A DNA stretch of 64,000 nucleotides from Micromonospora_J zhanjiangensis (lineage in GTDB: Bacteria; Actinomycetota; Actinomycetes; Mycobacteriales; Micromonosporaceae): the NCBI RefSeq assembly GCF_042650605.1, contig NZ_JBHSBN010000013.1, forward strand, positions 1 through 64,000, in the 5' to 3' direction. The notes under the pieces were generated by a model. It saw only the letters and a list, made by a program, of their open reading frames with translations, was not told where the DNA came from and made no database searches. Within the stretch, counting starts at the first letter, position 1; the number at the start of each line of letters is the position of its first letter. Of the stretch, positions 1 through 8,954 are shown in pieces. Position numbers and translations under genes: made by a program.

Positions 1-1
1 C

Positions 2-253
2 GACAAGGGCTACCAGGGAACCGGCCTGACCACGCCGTACAGGAAGCCACCCGGCCGGGACCTCACCGACGTCCGACGGGCCTGCAACACCGCGATCAAC
101 CGCATACGGGCCGCCGTCGAACGCGCAGTCGCTCACCTCAAGAACTGGAAGATCCTCAAGACCGGCTACCGCCGGTCTCTCCACGACTTCCCACGAGTGC
201 TACGCACTGTTACGAAGCTGGAGATCTATCGATGGTCCACCCGACCCTTTTGA
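2..253 (+). CDS. IS5-type transposase, C-terminal part (5' end outside window)
   Basis: This is the last 83 residues of a DDE transposase of the DDE_Tnp_4/IS5 kind; the reading frame runs in from before base 1 and stops at 251-253. It starts with DKGYQGTGLTTPYRK and ends with a conserved tail containing VERAVAHLKNWKILKTGY, whose Glu is the expected third catalytic acid of the DDE triad. Transposases of this kind cut and join the element ends. The first two catalytic Asp residues lie outside the window, so intactness cannot be judged. The right end of the element should lie just after the stop, around 254-275, but the inverted repeat cannot be confirmed with one end. The neighbouring 270-1034 ORF may have been broken by this insertion. 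Confidence 0.75.
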   Translation, partial: DKGYQGTGLTTPYRKPPGRDLTDVRRACNTAINRIRAAVERAVAHLKNWKILKTGYRRSLHDFPRVLRTVTKLEIYRWSTRPF

Positions 254-269
254 AAAAGGCTCCGGTGTT

Positions 270-1034
270 GTGCGGCATGTGAGGATCCTTGGATTGGGGC
301 ACAACCGCGACCGGATTTCGGCGCTGTTGCGAAGGAGGCCGGACGGCTTCGACGATCAGGGCACCCCTTGGTACGTCGGAATCCTCTATCAGGGGATTTC
401 AGATCATTACCTTGAGAAGCAGGTTGGTATTGTTACCCGCGCCGGCCACGTTGGTTGCGTCTATCCGTACGTTTCTAGTGGAGGGCTGCACGATCTAGTT
501 GGCAGCCTTGGTCCGCATTACGAATACTTGGCAGTCCCCCTCGTCGCCAACGGTAGCGAGTTGGAAATGGTCCTGCCAGACACCTCCTGCTTCAGTTTCT
601 TCGACTGGGCTATCGGGGACCTGGGTGTTGAACTTGCGCCATGGAGGCTGAATAGATCCAAAATTCTTGCTCTGCATCTACTTCGTCATGGTGTCAGTTC
701 GAGCTGGTTTCAGCTTGTACGGAAATTTGCTCTGCTGGCGCTTGGGCCCGGGCTTGTGGCGCTCGAACCGCTGATGCTTTCAGAAAATTTTTCGGTGCTT
801 TATGAGCAAGGTGGCGATGACGAAATGCGTCAAATGAAGCAAATCTTCCGGTTCGGCGGTATCAAGGTTTCGACTGATCTTGCTGGTATGCCCTCTGTTC
901 TTGTGAGTAGGAGCAGCGTTCAGAGGTCGAGGCGACTGCTGGTTCGAGAAGCCGTTTCCCGTGGTATCCCTGTCATGCGTCCGGACACCTTCGCCGGGAG
1001 AGTCATTGAATCACTCGCCCTCCGGGGGTGGTGA
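270..1034 (+). CDS. Unknown protein, lower GC than its surroundings, possibly 5'-truncated
   Basis: I do not recognise this 254-residue protein. The frame is open upstream to base 30, under the transposase gene, and no good ribosome binding site precedes the GTG at 270, so the true start may have been lost to the insertion. Codon use (GTT, CTT, GCT, AAA, TTG) is clearly less GC-rich than the rest of the window, which suggests foreign origin. The last 50 residues, roughly from GGIKVSTDLAGMPSVLVS to GIPVMRPDTFAGRVIESL, weakly resemble a BRCT-like alternation of short strands and a helix ending in a 'gIPVM.pdtF' motif; this is only an impression. No signal peptide or membrane segment is visible. 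Confidence 0.45.
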   Translation: MRHVRILGLGHNRDRISALLRRRPDGFDDQGTPWYVGILYQGISDHYLEKQVGIVTRAGHVGCVYPYVSSGGLHDLVGSLGPHYEYLAVPLVANGSELEMVLPDTSCFSFFDWAIGDLGVELAPWRLNRSKILALHLLRHGVSSSWFQLVRKFALLALGPGLVALEPLMLSENFSVLYEQGGDDEMRQMKQIFRFGGIKVSTDLAGMPSVLVSRSSVQRSRRLLVREAVSRGIPVMRPDTFAGRVIESLALRGW

Positions 1035-1066
1035 CGGGTCAGGTTTCCCACATCATAGGTGTCGAT

Positions 1067-2440
1067 TCAACTTGCTTCGGTGCAGAGGGTAGTGATCTTT
1101 TCGTTGAATGTACGCACGACGAGATTGGCGCGATGTGGGGCGAGCAGGTTGTCGAGGTGCTTCATGCGTGCATTTCCTCGGGCGCTCGCGACACCTGTCG
1201 ACAACTTTAGTGCAAGAAGTGCGACCGAGGCTGCCTGCTCTGGGTCGCCATCCTGGAGATGTGCCTCGGCCAGCCAGGACAGGTACAGCGCTTTCTCGCG
1301 TCCATGGTCGTCGTCGTAACCCGGCACCACACCACCCAAAAGCTGGATCGCCTTTTTCGGTTTTTGTAGCTCGACCTGGCATCGTCCAGCCATGACTTCA
1401 GCTTCCGCGCGGTCGAGCCAATAGACCCATTGAGGATCCTCCGCCGAAGGCTCGTCGATGGCCGCGTCCTCCACCGCTTCAAGGGCGCGAGCAGTTTCCC
1501 GACTGTCACCGAGCCGGGCGTTGGCCCAAGCGAGGCGATCGAGCAGCATGGCTCGTACTCGCGCCGTGCCCTGAGAGCGGGCGCCCTGATAAGCGGTGGA
1601 TGCGAGCACCACCGCTTCCCGCGGATCGCCGATGTTGGCGACCTGGTACGCGAGCGATGACAGCAGGTTGGCTGCCAGCGGCTCGTCTCCGGCGGCATGT
1701 GCGGCTGCGGCTCCGCCGAGGTAGAACCGTTCCGCATGCTCGGTCAGCCCGGCGTCACTCGCCACCCAGCCTGTGAGTTGGCACAGCTCGCCGAGGGCCG
1801 CGAGCAGGTGGCGACCGGTCTTTTCCGTGTAGGTCGCCTCGCGGACCAGATCGAGCGTGGCTCGAAGTTCCCGGTACACGAGATCGTAGAGATCACCTCC
1901 GCCGAGATGGTCGTCCATTCGGCGCAGTGCCTCGGTTCGATCGCGGATCAGTTGAGCCATGAGCCCCCCGACTCGGCGACCCCTGTCGAGCTGAGCGAGC
2001 TGGGGTGGCGGGACGGTGCGCCACTCCTGTGACAGCCGCAGGGCTGAGTCGGGAGCGAGCTGGTCGTCTGCGGTGAGGAAGGCCGCCAATTCCTCCGTTC
2101 GATCCGCATCCCAGGTTTGCGCGGAGATGCTTACCTTGGCGGCGCGGTCGCGGCATTCAACAAACGACCCTGCTGGGCACTGAGGCACCTCGACAAGGTG
2201 GGTACCTTGACCCTTCCGCGTCGCTCCGTCCCTAACGTCGTCTAGCAGGTCAGCAAGTTGCTCGGGCGACACGGCGAGTGCGTCGGCGAGCCCTGGACGA
2301 ATCCATGGTTGGGGTGAGGATTCGGCGCGTTCCCAGCGGACGACGGTGGTGCGGTCGACGCCGAGCTTTTCGGCGAGGCTTTCCTGGCTGTGGCCGACCG
2401 TCCGGCGGCGTTGCGCGAGGCGGTGTCGCTTCAGGGGCAT
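1067..2440 (-). CDS. XRE-family regulator with TPR-like C-terminal region
   Basis: This 457-residue protein starts with a Cro/C1-type helix-turn-helix (about residues 12-60): HSQESLAEKLGVDRTTVVRWER is the classical XRE core. About 380 Ala/Leu/Glu-rich residues follow with repeated helix-pair patterns (AHAAGDEPLAANLLSSLAYQ and similar), as in actinobacterial XRE-TPR regulators that bind a peptide or partner through their repeats. It is transcribed leftwards, divergently from the globin-like gene at 2685, with a 244-bp intergenic region that would hold both promoters. The 3' end lies 33 bp from the end of the foreign-looking 270-1034 gene. Targets and ligand cannot be read from the sequence. 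Confidence 0.8.
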   Translation of the reverse strand: MPLKRHRLAQRRRTVGHSQESLAEKLGVDRTTVVRWERAESSPQPWIRPGLADALAVSPEQLADLLDDVRDGATRKGQGTHLVEVPQCPAGSFVECRDRAAKVSISAQTWDADRTEELAAFLTADDQLAPDSALRLSQEWRTVPPPQLAQLDRGRRVGGLMAQLIRDRTEALRRMDDHLGGGDLYDLVYRELRATLDLVREATYTEKTGRHLLAALGELCQLTGWVASDAGLTEHAERFYLGGAAAAHAAGDEPLAANLLSSLAYQVANIGDPREAVVLASTAYQGARSQGTARVRAMLLDRLAWANARLGDSRETARALEAVEDAAIDEPSAEDPQWVYWLDRAEAEVMAGRCQVELQKPKKAIQLLGGVVPGYDDDHGREKALYLSWLAEAHLQDGDPEQAASVALLALKLSTGVASARGNARMKHLDNLLAPHRANLVVRTFNEKITTLCTEAS

Positions 2441-2684
2441 CCCCGTCGCCCTTCATAGCGGAATGTGATCGAACGGATCTACACAGTTACTCCGCTCGGG
2501 ATCGGAACGCAACACCCCTGCACCGGTTCTGCCGGTCTGCCGCCCTGTGGTCGAACTGCCCTGCTCGCGAGGGTGGACGCATGGCCCGGGGCGGGTGCCG
2601 GCTCCGGCGGGGAAGTGACCCGAAGACTTCTCCGCCGCTCCCGCCCGCCTCGGCGTCAATCCACTGTCGAAGGAGAGGCGGCGC

Positions 2685-3053
2685 ATGGGAGTGGACTGTG
2701 GGGCGTACCCGGGGAATGGTTTTGACTGGCTCGGGCCGGCGGGGGTGCGGATGGCGGTGGACCGATGGCTGCGGCTGGTGGCGGCGGACAGCGAGTTGGC
2801 GCCGTACCTGATCGGGGTGGACCTGGTCCGGCTCGGCGGGCATCTGGCGCTGCTGCTGACGGCGGCGCTCGGCGGTCCGGTCGGGGCCGTGGCCCGGCCT
2901 GACGCGGCCGGCGGGTGGCGCGGTCTGGGGCTGACCGAGGCGCAGCACCGGCGGGTGGTCGACTACCTGGGCGGGGTGCTGTGGGCGTTCAACGTGCCCG
3001 TCGAGGTGGTCGAGGCCGCGCGGCGGGCGTTCGCCGACGAGGCAGGCTCGTGA
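2685..3053 (+). CDS. Truncated-haemoglobin-like protein lacking the usual haem ligands
   Basis: The 122-residue product aligns by eye along its length with group I truncated haemoglobins such as M. tuberculosis GlbN. The signs are helix B (MAVDRWLRLVAADSELAPY), the LTAALGGP turn, and the helix F/G segment GWRGLGLTEAQHRRVV. The start is well set: AGGAGAGG at 2671-2678 precedes ATG 2685. The functional residues are replaced. The B10 Tyr that stabilises bound oxygen is Trp28, and the position of the proximal haem His (F8) is Trp78. Normal haem binding is therefore doubtful, although His53 or His88 could act as alternative ligands. It overlaps the next small ORF by GTGA. Role unknown; it may be a sensor or a haem-independent fold. 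Confidence 0.6.
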   Translation: MGVDCGAYPGNGFDWLGPAGVRMAVDRWLRLVAADSELAPYLIGVDLVRLGGHLALLLTAALGGPVGAVARPDAAGGWRGLGLTEAQHRRVVDYLGGVLWAFNVPVEVVEAARRAFADEAGS

Positions 3054-3157
3054 CCGCCGCCGCCGCCGGGCTGCGCGCCACCTGGGCCGAGACCGTTCGG
3101 CTGTCGGACCGGTTCGACCTGCCGGGCGATAACCTCCCGGGAGCATTGCTCTCCTGA
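3050..3157 (+). CDS. Small ORF coupled to the globin-like gene, possibly a gene remnant
   Basis: GTG at 3050 overlaps the globin-like stop codon (GTGA) and opens a 35-codon frame ending at TGA 3155-3157. The product begins VTAAAAGLRATWAETVRLSD. The LRATWAE element resembles the first helix of actinobacterial globin/flavohaemoprotein chains, after which the sequence becomes unrelated and stops. It may be the 5' stub of a deleted partner gene, or a real small protein translated by coupling. Nothing else supports expression. Confidence 0.25.
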   Translation: MTAAAAGLRATWAETVRLSDRFDLPGDNLPGALLS

Positions 3158-3234
3158 CTGCTCTGGAGTGGTGACGCGTCCACTCGCATTTTGTCGTTCC
3201 TACGGAAACGTTCCTCAGGCGCCGCTGCCAAAGC

Positions 3235-3264
3235 GATAATGCGCAGCAGTCGGCCCTGGGGAGG
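3235..3264 (+). promoter_or_regulatory. Candidate promoter and RBS of the isoprenoid/Nudix module
   Basis: GATAAT at 3235-3240 is close to a sigma70-type -10 box; no convincing -35 box lies 17 bp upstream. GGGGAGG at 3258-3264 is the only purine-rich element before ATG 3277, and its 12-nt spacing is long. These are the only control signals visible upstream of the three coupled genes 3277-5656. Confidence 0.35.
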
Positions 3265-3276
3265 TGGCGGCGCATC

Positions 3277-3996
3277 ATGTCGGTCCGTGAGCGTCGCGAT
3301 CCACTGCTGCTGCGGTTGAAGCAGGCGTTGACGGCCGCGAGTGCATCGGCGCCGCCGGTCGAGAAGACGGACGCCGGCATCGACGTGGAAACCGCCCGCA
3401 AGATGTTGTTGACCGATTTCGAGCAGGCGTTCGTCCTGCACAACGACTACAAGGACGCGGAGCGGGATCTCTACAAGCTGAGTCTGCGCATCCTTGCTTT
3501 TCCGGTCCTGGTGGCCGGCGCGCTGGTTTCCGCGAAACTGATCTCGTCGGTCGGTCAGGTCGGCACCGTGCTGCGGTTGCCGATCATCTACGTCGCCGCG
3601 CTGGTGGCGGGCGTCCTCAACACGATCGTGTTACGCGCATACGTGGTCACCGACCGGGTGCAGACCGAGGCAAAGCACCAGGTCAACCGGCTGCGAAGCC
3701 TCTATCTGCACGCGCTTGCCGCAGAGTTCCCCGAAGGCTGGGAACCGGTCTGGGGGTCGACCAACCCTTACCTGGAGAGCCGTCGCAAGCTCAAGGCCGC
3801 GGCACTCACCTCGGTCGTCATCGGCATCCTCAACGCCGCGTACGTCGCCGTCGGCGTCGATCGGCTGATCGCCTACGGGGCTCATGTTGCCTGGCCACTG
3901 TGGCTCTCGGTGGTGACAGGGGCGCTCTACTTCGCGATTCAGATGGAGGTCACATGGGATTTCCTACGCCGGATCCGGCGTGCTCAGTCGAAGTAG
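3277..3996 (+). CDS. Four-TM membrane protein, first gene of a coupled module
   Basis: This is a 239-residue protein with a charged N-terminal region of about 65 residues (including a polar stretch, LLTDFEQAFVLHNDYKDAER). Two close transmembrane helices follow (about 70-90 and 100-122). Next come a roughly 50-residue cytosolic loop with aromatic residues (FPEGWEPVWGSTNPYLESRR) and two more helices (about 174-194 and 205-223), ending in a basic tail. The first half resembles the two-TM SLATT/pNTM-type arrangement found next to effector enzymes, but I cannot assign a family. Its 3' end overlaps the start of the isoprenoid-synthase-like gene by 43 nt, which implies translational coupling and a shared function. 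Confidence 0.7.
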   Translation: MSVRERRDPLLLRLKQALTAASASAPPVEKTDAGIDVETARKMLLTDFEQAFVLHNDYKDAERDLYKLSLRILAFPVLVAGALVSAKLISSVGQVGTVLRLPIIYVAALVAGVLNTIVLRAYVVTDRVQTEAKHQVNRLRSLYLHALAAEFPEGWEPVWGSTNPYLESRRKLKAAALTSVVIGILNAAYVAVGVDRLIAYGAHVAWPLWLSVVTGALYFAIQMEVTWDFLRRIRRAQSK

Positions 3997-5171
3997 ATCA
4001 GCCGGGATCCATGCCGCGATTCTCCCGGGGCCAGGACCCGGTGGCCTTCGACTTCCATACCACGGTCGCGCTGATCGCCGACTACGGTGAGCCGATCTTC
4101 GCTGCCCTCCGCAGACTTCGGGCAGTGGAGCATCTGTTTCCCCGAATGTCCCTGCTGCACCGTGACGCGCTCGACGTGGAACTGCTGTTCCGCCAGAACC
4201 TGCCGGCCGCTGCCTTGGGTCTCCGGCTCGGCGCCGACCCGGCCGAAGTAGCGGAGTACGTCAGAATCTATGCGTTGGGCCAGACGCTCATCCTCAACAA
4301 CATGGATCGGCACCTCGACCTGTCCTCGGCCCACTCCATACGGGACCCCGCGCTACTACTCGCCGACGTCAACTCGACGATGTGTTTGGCGGTCACCAGT
4401 GTCCTGACGATGGTACGAGAGGCCGCCGTGACACCTGCCGGGGTCCGAGCGCTGCCCGTCATGGCGAGCGTCACCGCTGAAATCGTCCAGTCGATGTACG
4501 ACAACTATGCCGGACGCTTCGACCAAGACGTTCTCCGTAATCCGGAACGGCTGGTCACCTGGTATCGCGAGTCGGACCAGTCACGGCACCTGGGGTCGGG
4601 GTTCTACTCCTCCGGGGTTCTCGGCCTACTCGCCTTCATCGGCGCACGCGTCCCGGATGGCTTGGTTGAGGTGCTGCGGGACATGCGTCGACTGCGCCAG
4701 CGGGTGGACGAGTTGACCGACCTGTTCGAGGACACCGTGACCGGGCTGGTGAGCTACCCGATTGCCATGGGCCTCGGTCGGCCGGGGATAGCGGCCGACC
4801 TCCGAAAACTGATCGACCGGTTGTGGGGCCGCTCTCAGCAGATCATCGGCAGTGGCGAGCGCGACGCCGGCAGACTGAATCTGGAGCTGACCCGGGACCC
4901 GGAGCTGATCGAGACCTACGAGTCTGTGTTGGACGTTCTGCTCGCGGGTGGCATCATGCGGGAGTGTCACCGGGAGGCAGACGTACTGTGGGAGCGGATC
5001 GCGTCCAACCTGGCGGAAATGGACGCCTGTTTCGGCGTACCGTTGACCGCGATCATCGACTTGAAGCGGGCGCTGCTCGACCGGGTGGCGTCCACTGACT
5101 GGCGGGACGATCGGCCTCCCCATACATTCTTGGAGATGGTTGAGGCGGCAGGGCTGGGAGAGGCGCTATGA
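3954..5171 (+). CDS. Class I isoprenoid-synthase-like protein
   Basis: This is a 405-residue, largely helical protein. Two acidic segments sit where trans-prenyltransferases carry their metal-binding Asp-rich motifs: NNMDRHLD (about residues 115-122) and DELTDLFED (about 252-260), the latter followed by TGLVSYPIAMGL as in polyprenyl synthases (D-D-x-x-D, then a small-residue stretch and YP). Neither motif is a perfect DDxxD, so it is probably a divergent terpene or prenyl-diphosphate enzyme, or a catalytically altered relative. ATG 3954 is preferred because GGAGG at 3945-3949 lies just upstream; ATG 4011 is an alternative with a poor RBS. It overlaps the membrane-protein gene by 43 nt and the Nudix gene by 4 nt (ATGA). 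Substrate unknown. Confidence 0.65.
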   Translation: MGFPTPDPACSVEVDQPGSMPRFSRGQDPVAFDFHTTVALIADYGEPIFAALRRLRAVEHLFPRMSLLHRDALDVELLFRQNLPAAALGLRLGADPAEVAEYVRIYALGQTLILNNMDRHLDLSSAHSIRDPALLLADVNSTMCLAVTSVLTMVREAAVTPAGVRALPVMASVTAEIVQSMYDNYAGRFDQDVLRNPERLVTWYRESDQSRHLGSGFYSSGVLGLLAFIGARVPDGLVEVLRDMRRLRQRVDELTDLFEDTVTGLVSYPIAMGLGRPGIAADLRKLIDRLWGRSQQIIGSGERDAGRLNLELTRDPELIETYESVLDVLLAGGIMRECHREADVLWERIASNLAEMDACFGVPLTAIIDLKRALLDRVASTDWRDDRPPHTFLEMVEAAGLGEAL

Positions 5172-5656
5172 CATCCGAGGTGCGGCTCGAAAACTCCGCC
5201 AAGGCTGTCATCCTCGACCGTGACAAGGTGCTCCTGCTCCGGTACCTGGACCGGAAGATGGGCCTCGGGGTCTGGTACTCGCTCCCAGGTGGGCGGCAGC
5301 GGTTCGGCGAGACCCTGGAGGAGGCGCTCGTCCGGGAGTGCCGGGAGGAGATCGGCGCGGAGGTCACGCCGGGGCGTCTGCTTTTCGTCCGGGAGTACAT
5401 CCATTCCCGGCACGAACTCGCTGGGACGGGGCGGGATCAGCACAAGGTCGAGTTCTACTTCCTCGCCGAACTCGGCACGGAGATTTCAGCCGACTACGTG
5501 GCAGACGAGTCCGTCTCCGACGAGGGGCAGCAGGGGCTGTGCTGGTGCAGCCTGGCGAATTTGCATGATCTGAACATCTTCCCCACCGGTCTGCGCCAGC
5601 TTGGCAACACCCTGAACGCGGATGACGCCGAGACGTACTGGGGTGACACGTACTGA
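5168..5656 (+). CDS. Nudix hydrolase
   Basis: This 162-residue Nudix protein has a complete Nudix box, with the pattern Gx5Ex7REUxEExGU matched exactly by GRQRFGETLEEALVRECREEIG (about residues 43-64). It should hydrolyse a nucleoside- or prenyl-diphosphate-type bond with Mg2+. ATG 5168 overlaps the stop of the isoprenoid-synthase-like gene (ATGA), so the two are translated together. The pairing with a diphosphate-utilising enzyme suggests, as inference, a prenyl or dinucleotide diphosphate substrate made or consumed by its neighbour. The gene converges on the XRE/ImmA-IrrE gene with only 30 bp between stops. No transit or membrane signal is seen. Confidence 0.85.
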   Translation: MTSEVRLENSAKAVILDRDKVLLLRYLDRKMGLGVWYSLPGGRQRFGETLEEALVRECREEIGAEVTPGRLLFVREYIHSRHELAGTGRDQHKVEFYFLAELGTEISADYVADESVSDEGQQGLCWCSLANLHDLNIFPTGLRQLGNTLNADDAETYWGDTY

Positions 5657-5686
5657 CCACCCCAGCCTGCCCGGTCTTTCCGGAAC

Positions 5687-6772
5687 TCACGGAGTCAGGT
5701 CCACCTCGTCGCGGGCGGGTAGGTCGTCCGGGCCGATCTGGCCGTGCATGAGTTCGACCGCCCGGCGACCCGTCAACAGGTCACGTCGCCATGCCTGCAT
5801 GACCGCGTGCGAATAGCCGGGCGGTACCCGTACCGCGTCCAGATCGGGCTGCGGTGCCCAGCCGACGGCATCCATGAACTCGGCCCGAGTCGGGGTCGCC
5901 TGATTCCAGGCCCGTCGAGTCGCCGGATCGACCCAGCCGGCCTGCTCCGCCTGCCGGAGTGCCAGCGACCACGATGTTCGGTACTCGGCGGCGAGTCGGA
6001 TGAGATTCTCGCGTGTGGGGGCATGGTCGCTCGCGGCGAACGCCTCCCCGGGTAACAGGAGCTCGGCGGCGAAGGCGTTGATGAGGCCTTCCCGGTCGGC
6101 TCGGGACCGGTGGACCGCGAGATCGCTGGAGTACTCGTCGCCGAGCACCAGGTGGCCGAGTTCATGCGCTGCGGTGGCCCGACGTCTGCCCGGGTCGCCG
6201 GTGGTGCTGACAACGGCCACGGCCAGGTCCGCGTCGAGCAGGGAAGCGCCGTCCCCGGGCAGGCCGGTCACGAGGACGTACTGCCCGCAGCGTTCGGCGA
6301 ATTCCATCAGCGTCTCGATGGGGCGCGTGCCGGCGTTTCGAAGCTTGCGCAGCCACCGAGCCGCGTCCCGGGCATCGGCTTCCGATTCGACACGCGCGTC
6401 GTACCGCGCGGGCGGCCGGATCCGTATCATGCCCAGGTCGGCCAGCTGCCGAACGTCGCGCAGCCACGCGGACAGGGCCACCTCCAGCCGTTGGGAGGTG
6501 CGTGCCGCGTCGGTGTCGCTGTCCTCGGTCAAGAGCTCGGTACGGTGCGAGATCACCGCCGGTCGTCGCACGAGGAGATGATCGATGGGTACCCCGAGCG
6601 TGGCGGCCAAGCGGACCAGTTCCAAGGCGTCCACCCGTCGGGTACCCGCCTCGATCTTGGCGACCATGGTCCGGTCCAATCCGATGCGTTGGGCCAGATC
6701 GACCTGAGACAAGCCGACGCCCAGCGCGCCACGGATCGACATATTGACATCTTGACGTGGCAGGTGACTCAT
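5687..6772 (-). CDS. XRE regulator fused to ImmA/IrrE-type metallopeptidase
   Basis: The 361-residue protein has an N-terminal XRE helix-turn-helix (about residues 18-65; LSQVDLAQRIGLDRTMVAKIE). Its C-terminal half is an ImmA/IrrE (DUF955) zinc peptidase: ATAAHELGHLVLGDEYSSD supplies the HExxH motif (HELGH), and INAFAAELLLPGEAF is the typical second motif. Such proteins repress a locus and are relieved, or cleave a partner regulator, under stress; they often control mobile elements, toxin modules or defence genes. It converges on the isoprenoid/Nudix module and is divergent from the chitinase gene. ATG 6772 lies in a small palindrome (ACTCATGAGT); Met11 (6742) is an alternative start. Confidence 0.85.
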   Translation of the reverse strand: MSHLPRQDVNMSIRGALGVGLSQVDLAQRIGLDRTMVAKIEAGTRRVDALELVRLAATLGVPIDHLLVRRPAVISHRTELLTEDSDTDAARTSQRLEVALSAWLRDVRQLADLGMIRIRPPARYDARVESEADARDAARWLRKLRNAGTRPIETLMEFAERCGQYVLVTGLPGDGASLLDADLAVAVVSTTGDPGRRRATAAHELGHLVLGDEYSSDLAVHRSRADREGLINAFAAELLLPGEAFAASDHAPTRENLIRLAAEYRTSWSLALRQAEQAGWVDPATRRAWNQATPTRAEFMDAVGWAPQPDLDAVRVPPGYSHAVMQAWRRDLLTGRRAVELMHGQIGPDDLPARDEVDLTP

Positions 6773-6787
6773 GAGTAGCGTCTCAGC

Positions 6788-6822
6788 AACCTTTTAGTAA
6801 AGGTTCCTAACTGTTAGGGAGG
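6788..6822 (+). promoter_or_regulatory. Chitinase operator-like palindromes and RBS
   Basis: Two overlapping inverted repeats lie just upstream of the chitinase start. AACCTTT/AAAGGTT (6788-6794 and 6799-6805) is a perfect 7-bp repeat with a 4-nt loop. TTCCTAA/TTAGGGA (6804-6810 and 6814-6820) has one mismatch. The second ends in the RBS GGGAGG (6817-6822), so a bound repressor could block both promoter clearance and initiation. Actinomycete chitinase genes are known to carry repeats in their promoters for chitin induction and glucose repression; the regulator here is not identified. Confidence 0.5.
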
Positions 6823-6828
6823 CGCCCC

Positions 6829-8454
<1,626 letters not shown>

Positions 8455-8660
8455 GTTGTCGGGAGGGGTCCCTCGTACATCCGGAGGTGATGACGGGGGG
8501 CCCTTCCGCGTATCCGGCGGGGAATATCGGTGGAGCGGACTGGCGTTGCGGGCTAGCGTGAGCGGCATGTTCGGCATCGACGGTTTCGTGCGGCCCGTGG
8601 GGTTCCCCCTGCCGGGTGCCGCCGCCGTCGTGTGCCCGGGGCCGGTCCGGCCCGGCCGAC

Positions 8661-8752
8661 TGAACCTTTTTCAACCTCCCCTTACGGGGCGTCGTTGGTT
8701 GAGGTCAAAGAGCGCGCTTGCGCGCCGCGCGGTTCAGGTTGAAAAAGGTTCA
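8661..8752. repeat. 17-bp perfect inverted repeat with 58-bp loop
   Basis: TGAACCTTTTTCAACCT at 8661-8677 is repeated exactly in inverted orientation at 8736-8752. The arms are far less GC-rich than their surroundings and contain T5/A5 tracts. The 58-bp interior encodes nothing obvious. It could be a folded leader element for the EF-Tu gene 200 bp downstream, a double binding site, or the terminal repeats of a tiny mobile-element remnant. Confidence 0.7.
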
Positions 8753-8775
8753 CTGGATAGCGGCGCGCGAGGCTG

Positions 8776-8823
8776 ACCCTCCTCCCGCTCCAGCAGAACC
8801 CACGGAGGAGGGTGGCCCGGTTT
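8776..8823. repeat. 10-bp perfect inverted repeat in the EF-Tu leader
   Basis: ACCCTCCTCC (8776-8785) pairs exactly with GGAGGAGGGT (8814-8823), leaving a 28-nt loop. It is the second hairpin-forming element between the chitinase and the EF-Tu gene. The 3' arm contains a Shine-Dalgarno-like GGAGGAGG that the hairpin would hide, although no start codon for a known gene follows it closely. Confidence 0.5.
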
Positions 8824-8954
8824 CCCCGGACGCCACCCGTCGGATCGTGGCGCCCGGACGCGTGGTTCTGACGCGGATCTCTCCCAGCGGGGTGGCGCCC
8901 CGCCCGCGTGACACCGTTCCGCCGACCGTCCATCCACAAAGGACGCGATCAGTC

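Larger units (their letters stand above)
8455..8954. other. 500-bp gene-free region ahead of the second EF-Tu gene
   Basis: No convincing gene lies here. The region holds two inverted repeats (8661-8752 and 8776-8823, listed separately), a GC-rich self-complementary patch GCGCGCTTGCGCGC inside the first loop, and the RBS AAAGGA at 8938-8943 used by the gene at 8955. An open frame that starts at 8718 is in phase with the EF-Tu gene but has no family resemblance before 8955. The region is best read as a long, structured 5' leader plus the chitinase 3' flank. Confidence 0.5.

Noticed and set aside
2453..3443. Minus-strand open frames opposite the globin-like gene
   Set aside because: They are Arg/Pro-rich shadows, whereas the plus-strand gene has an RBS and a globin pattern.
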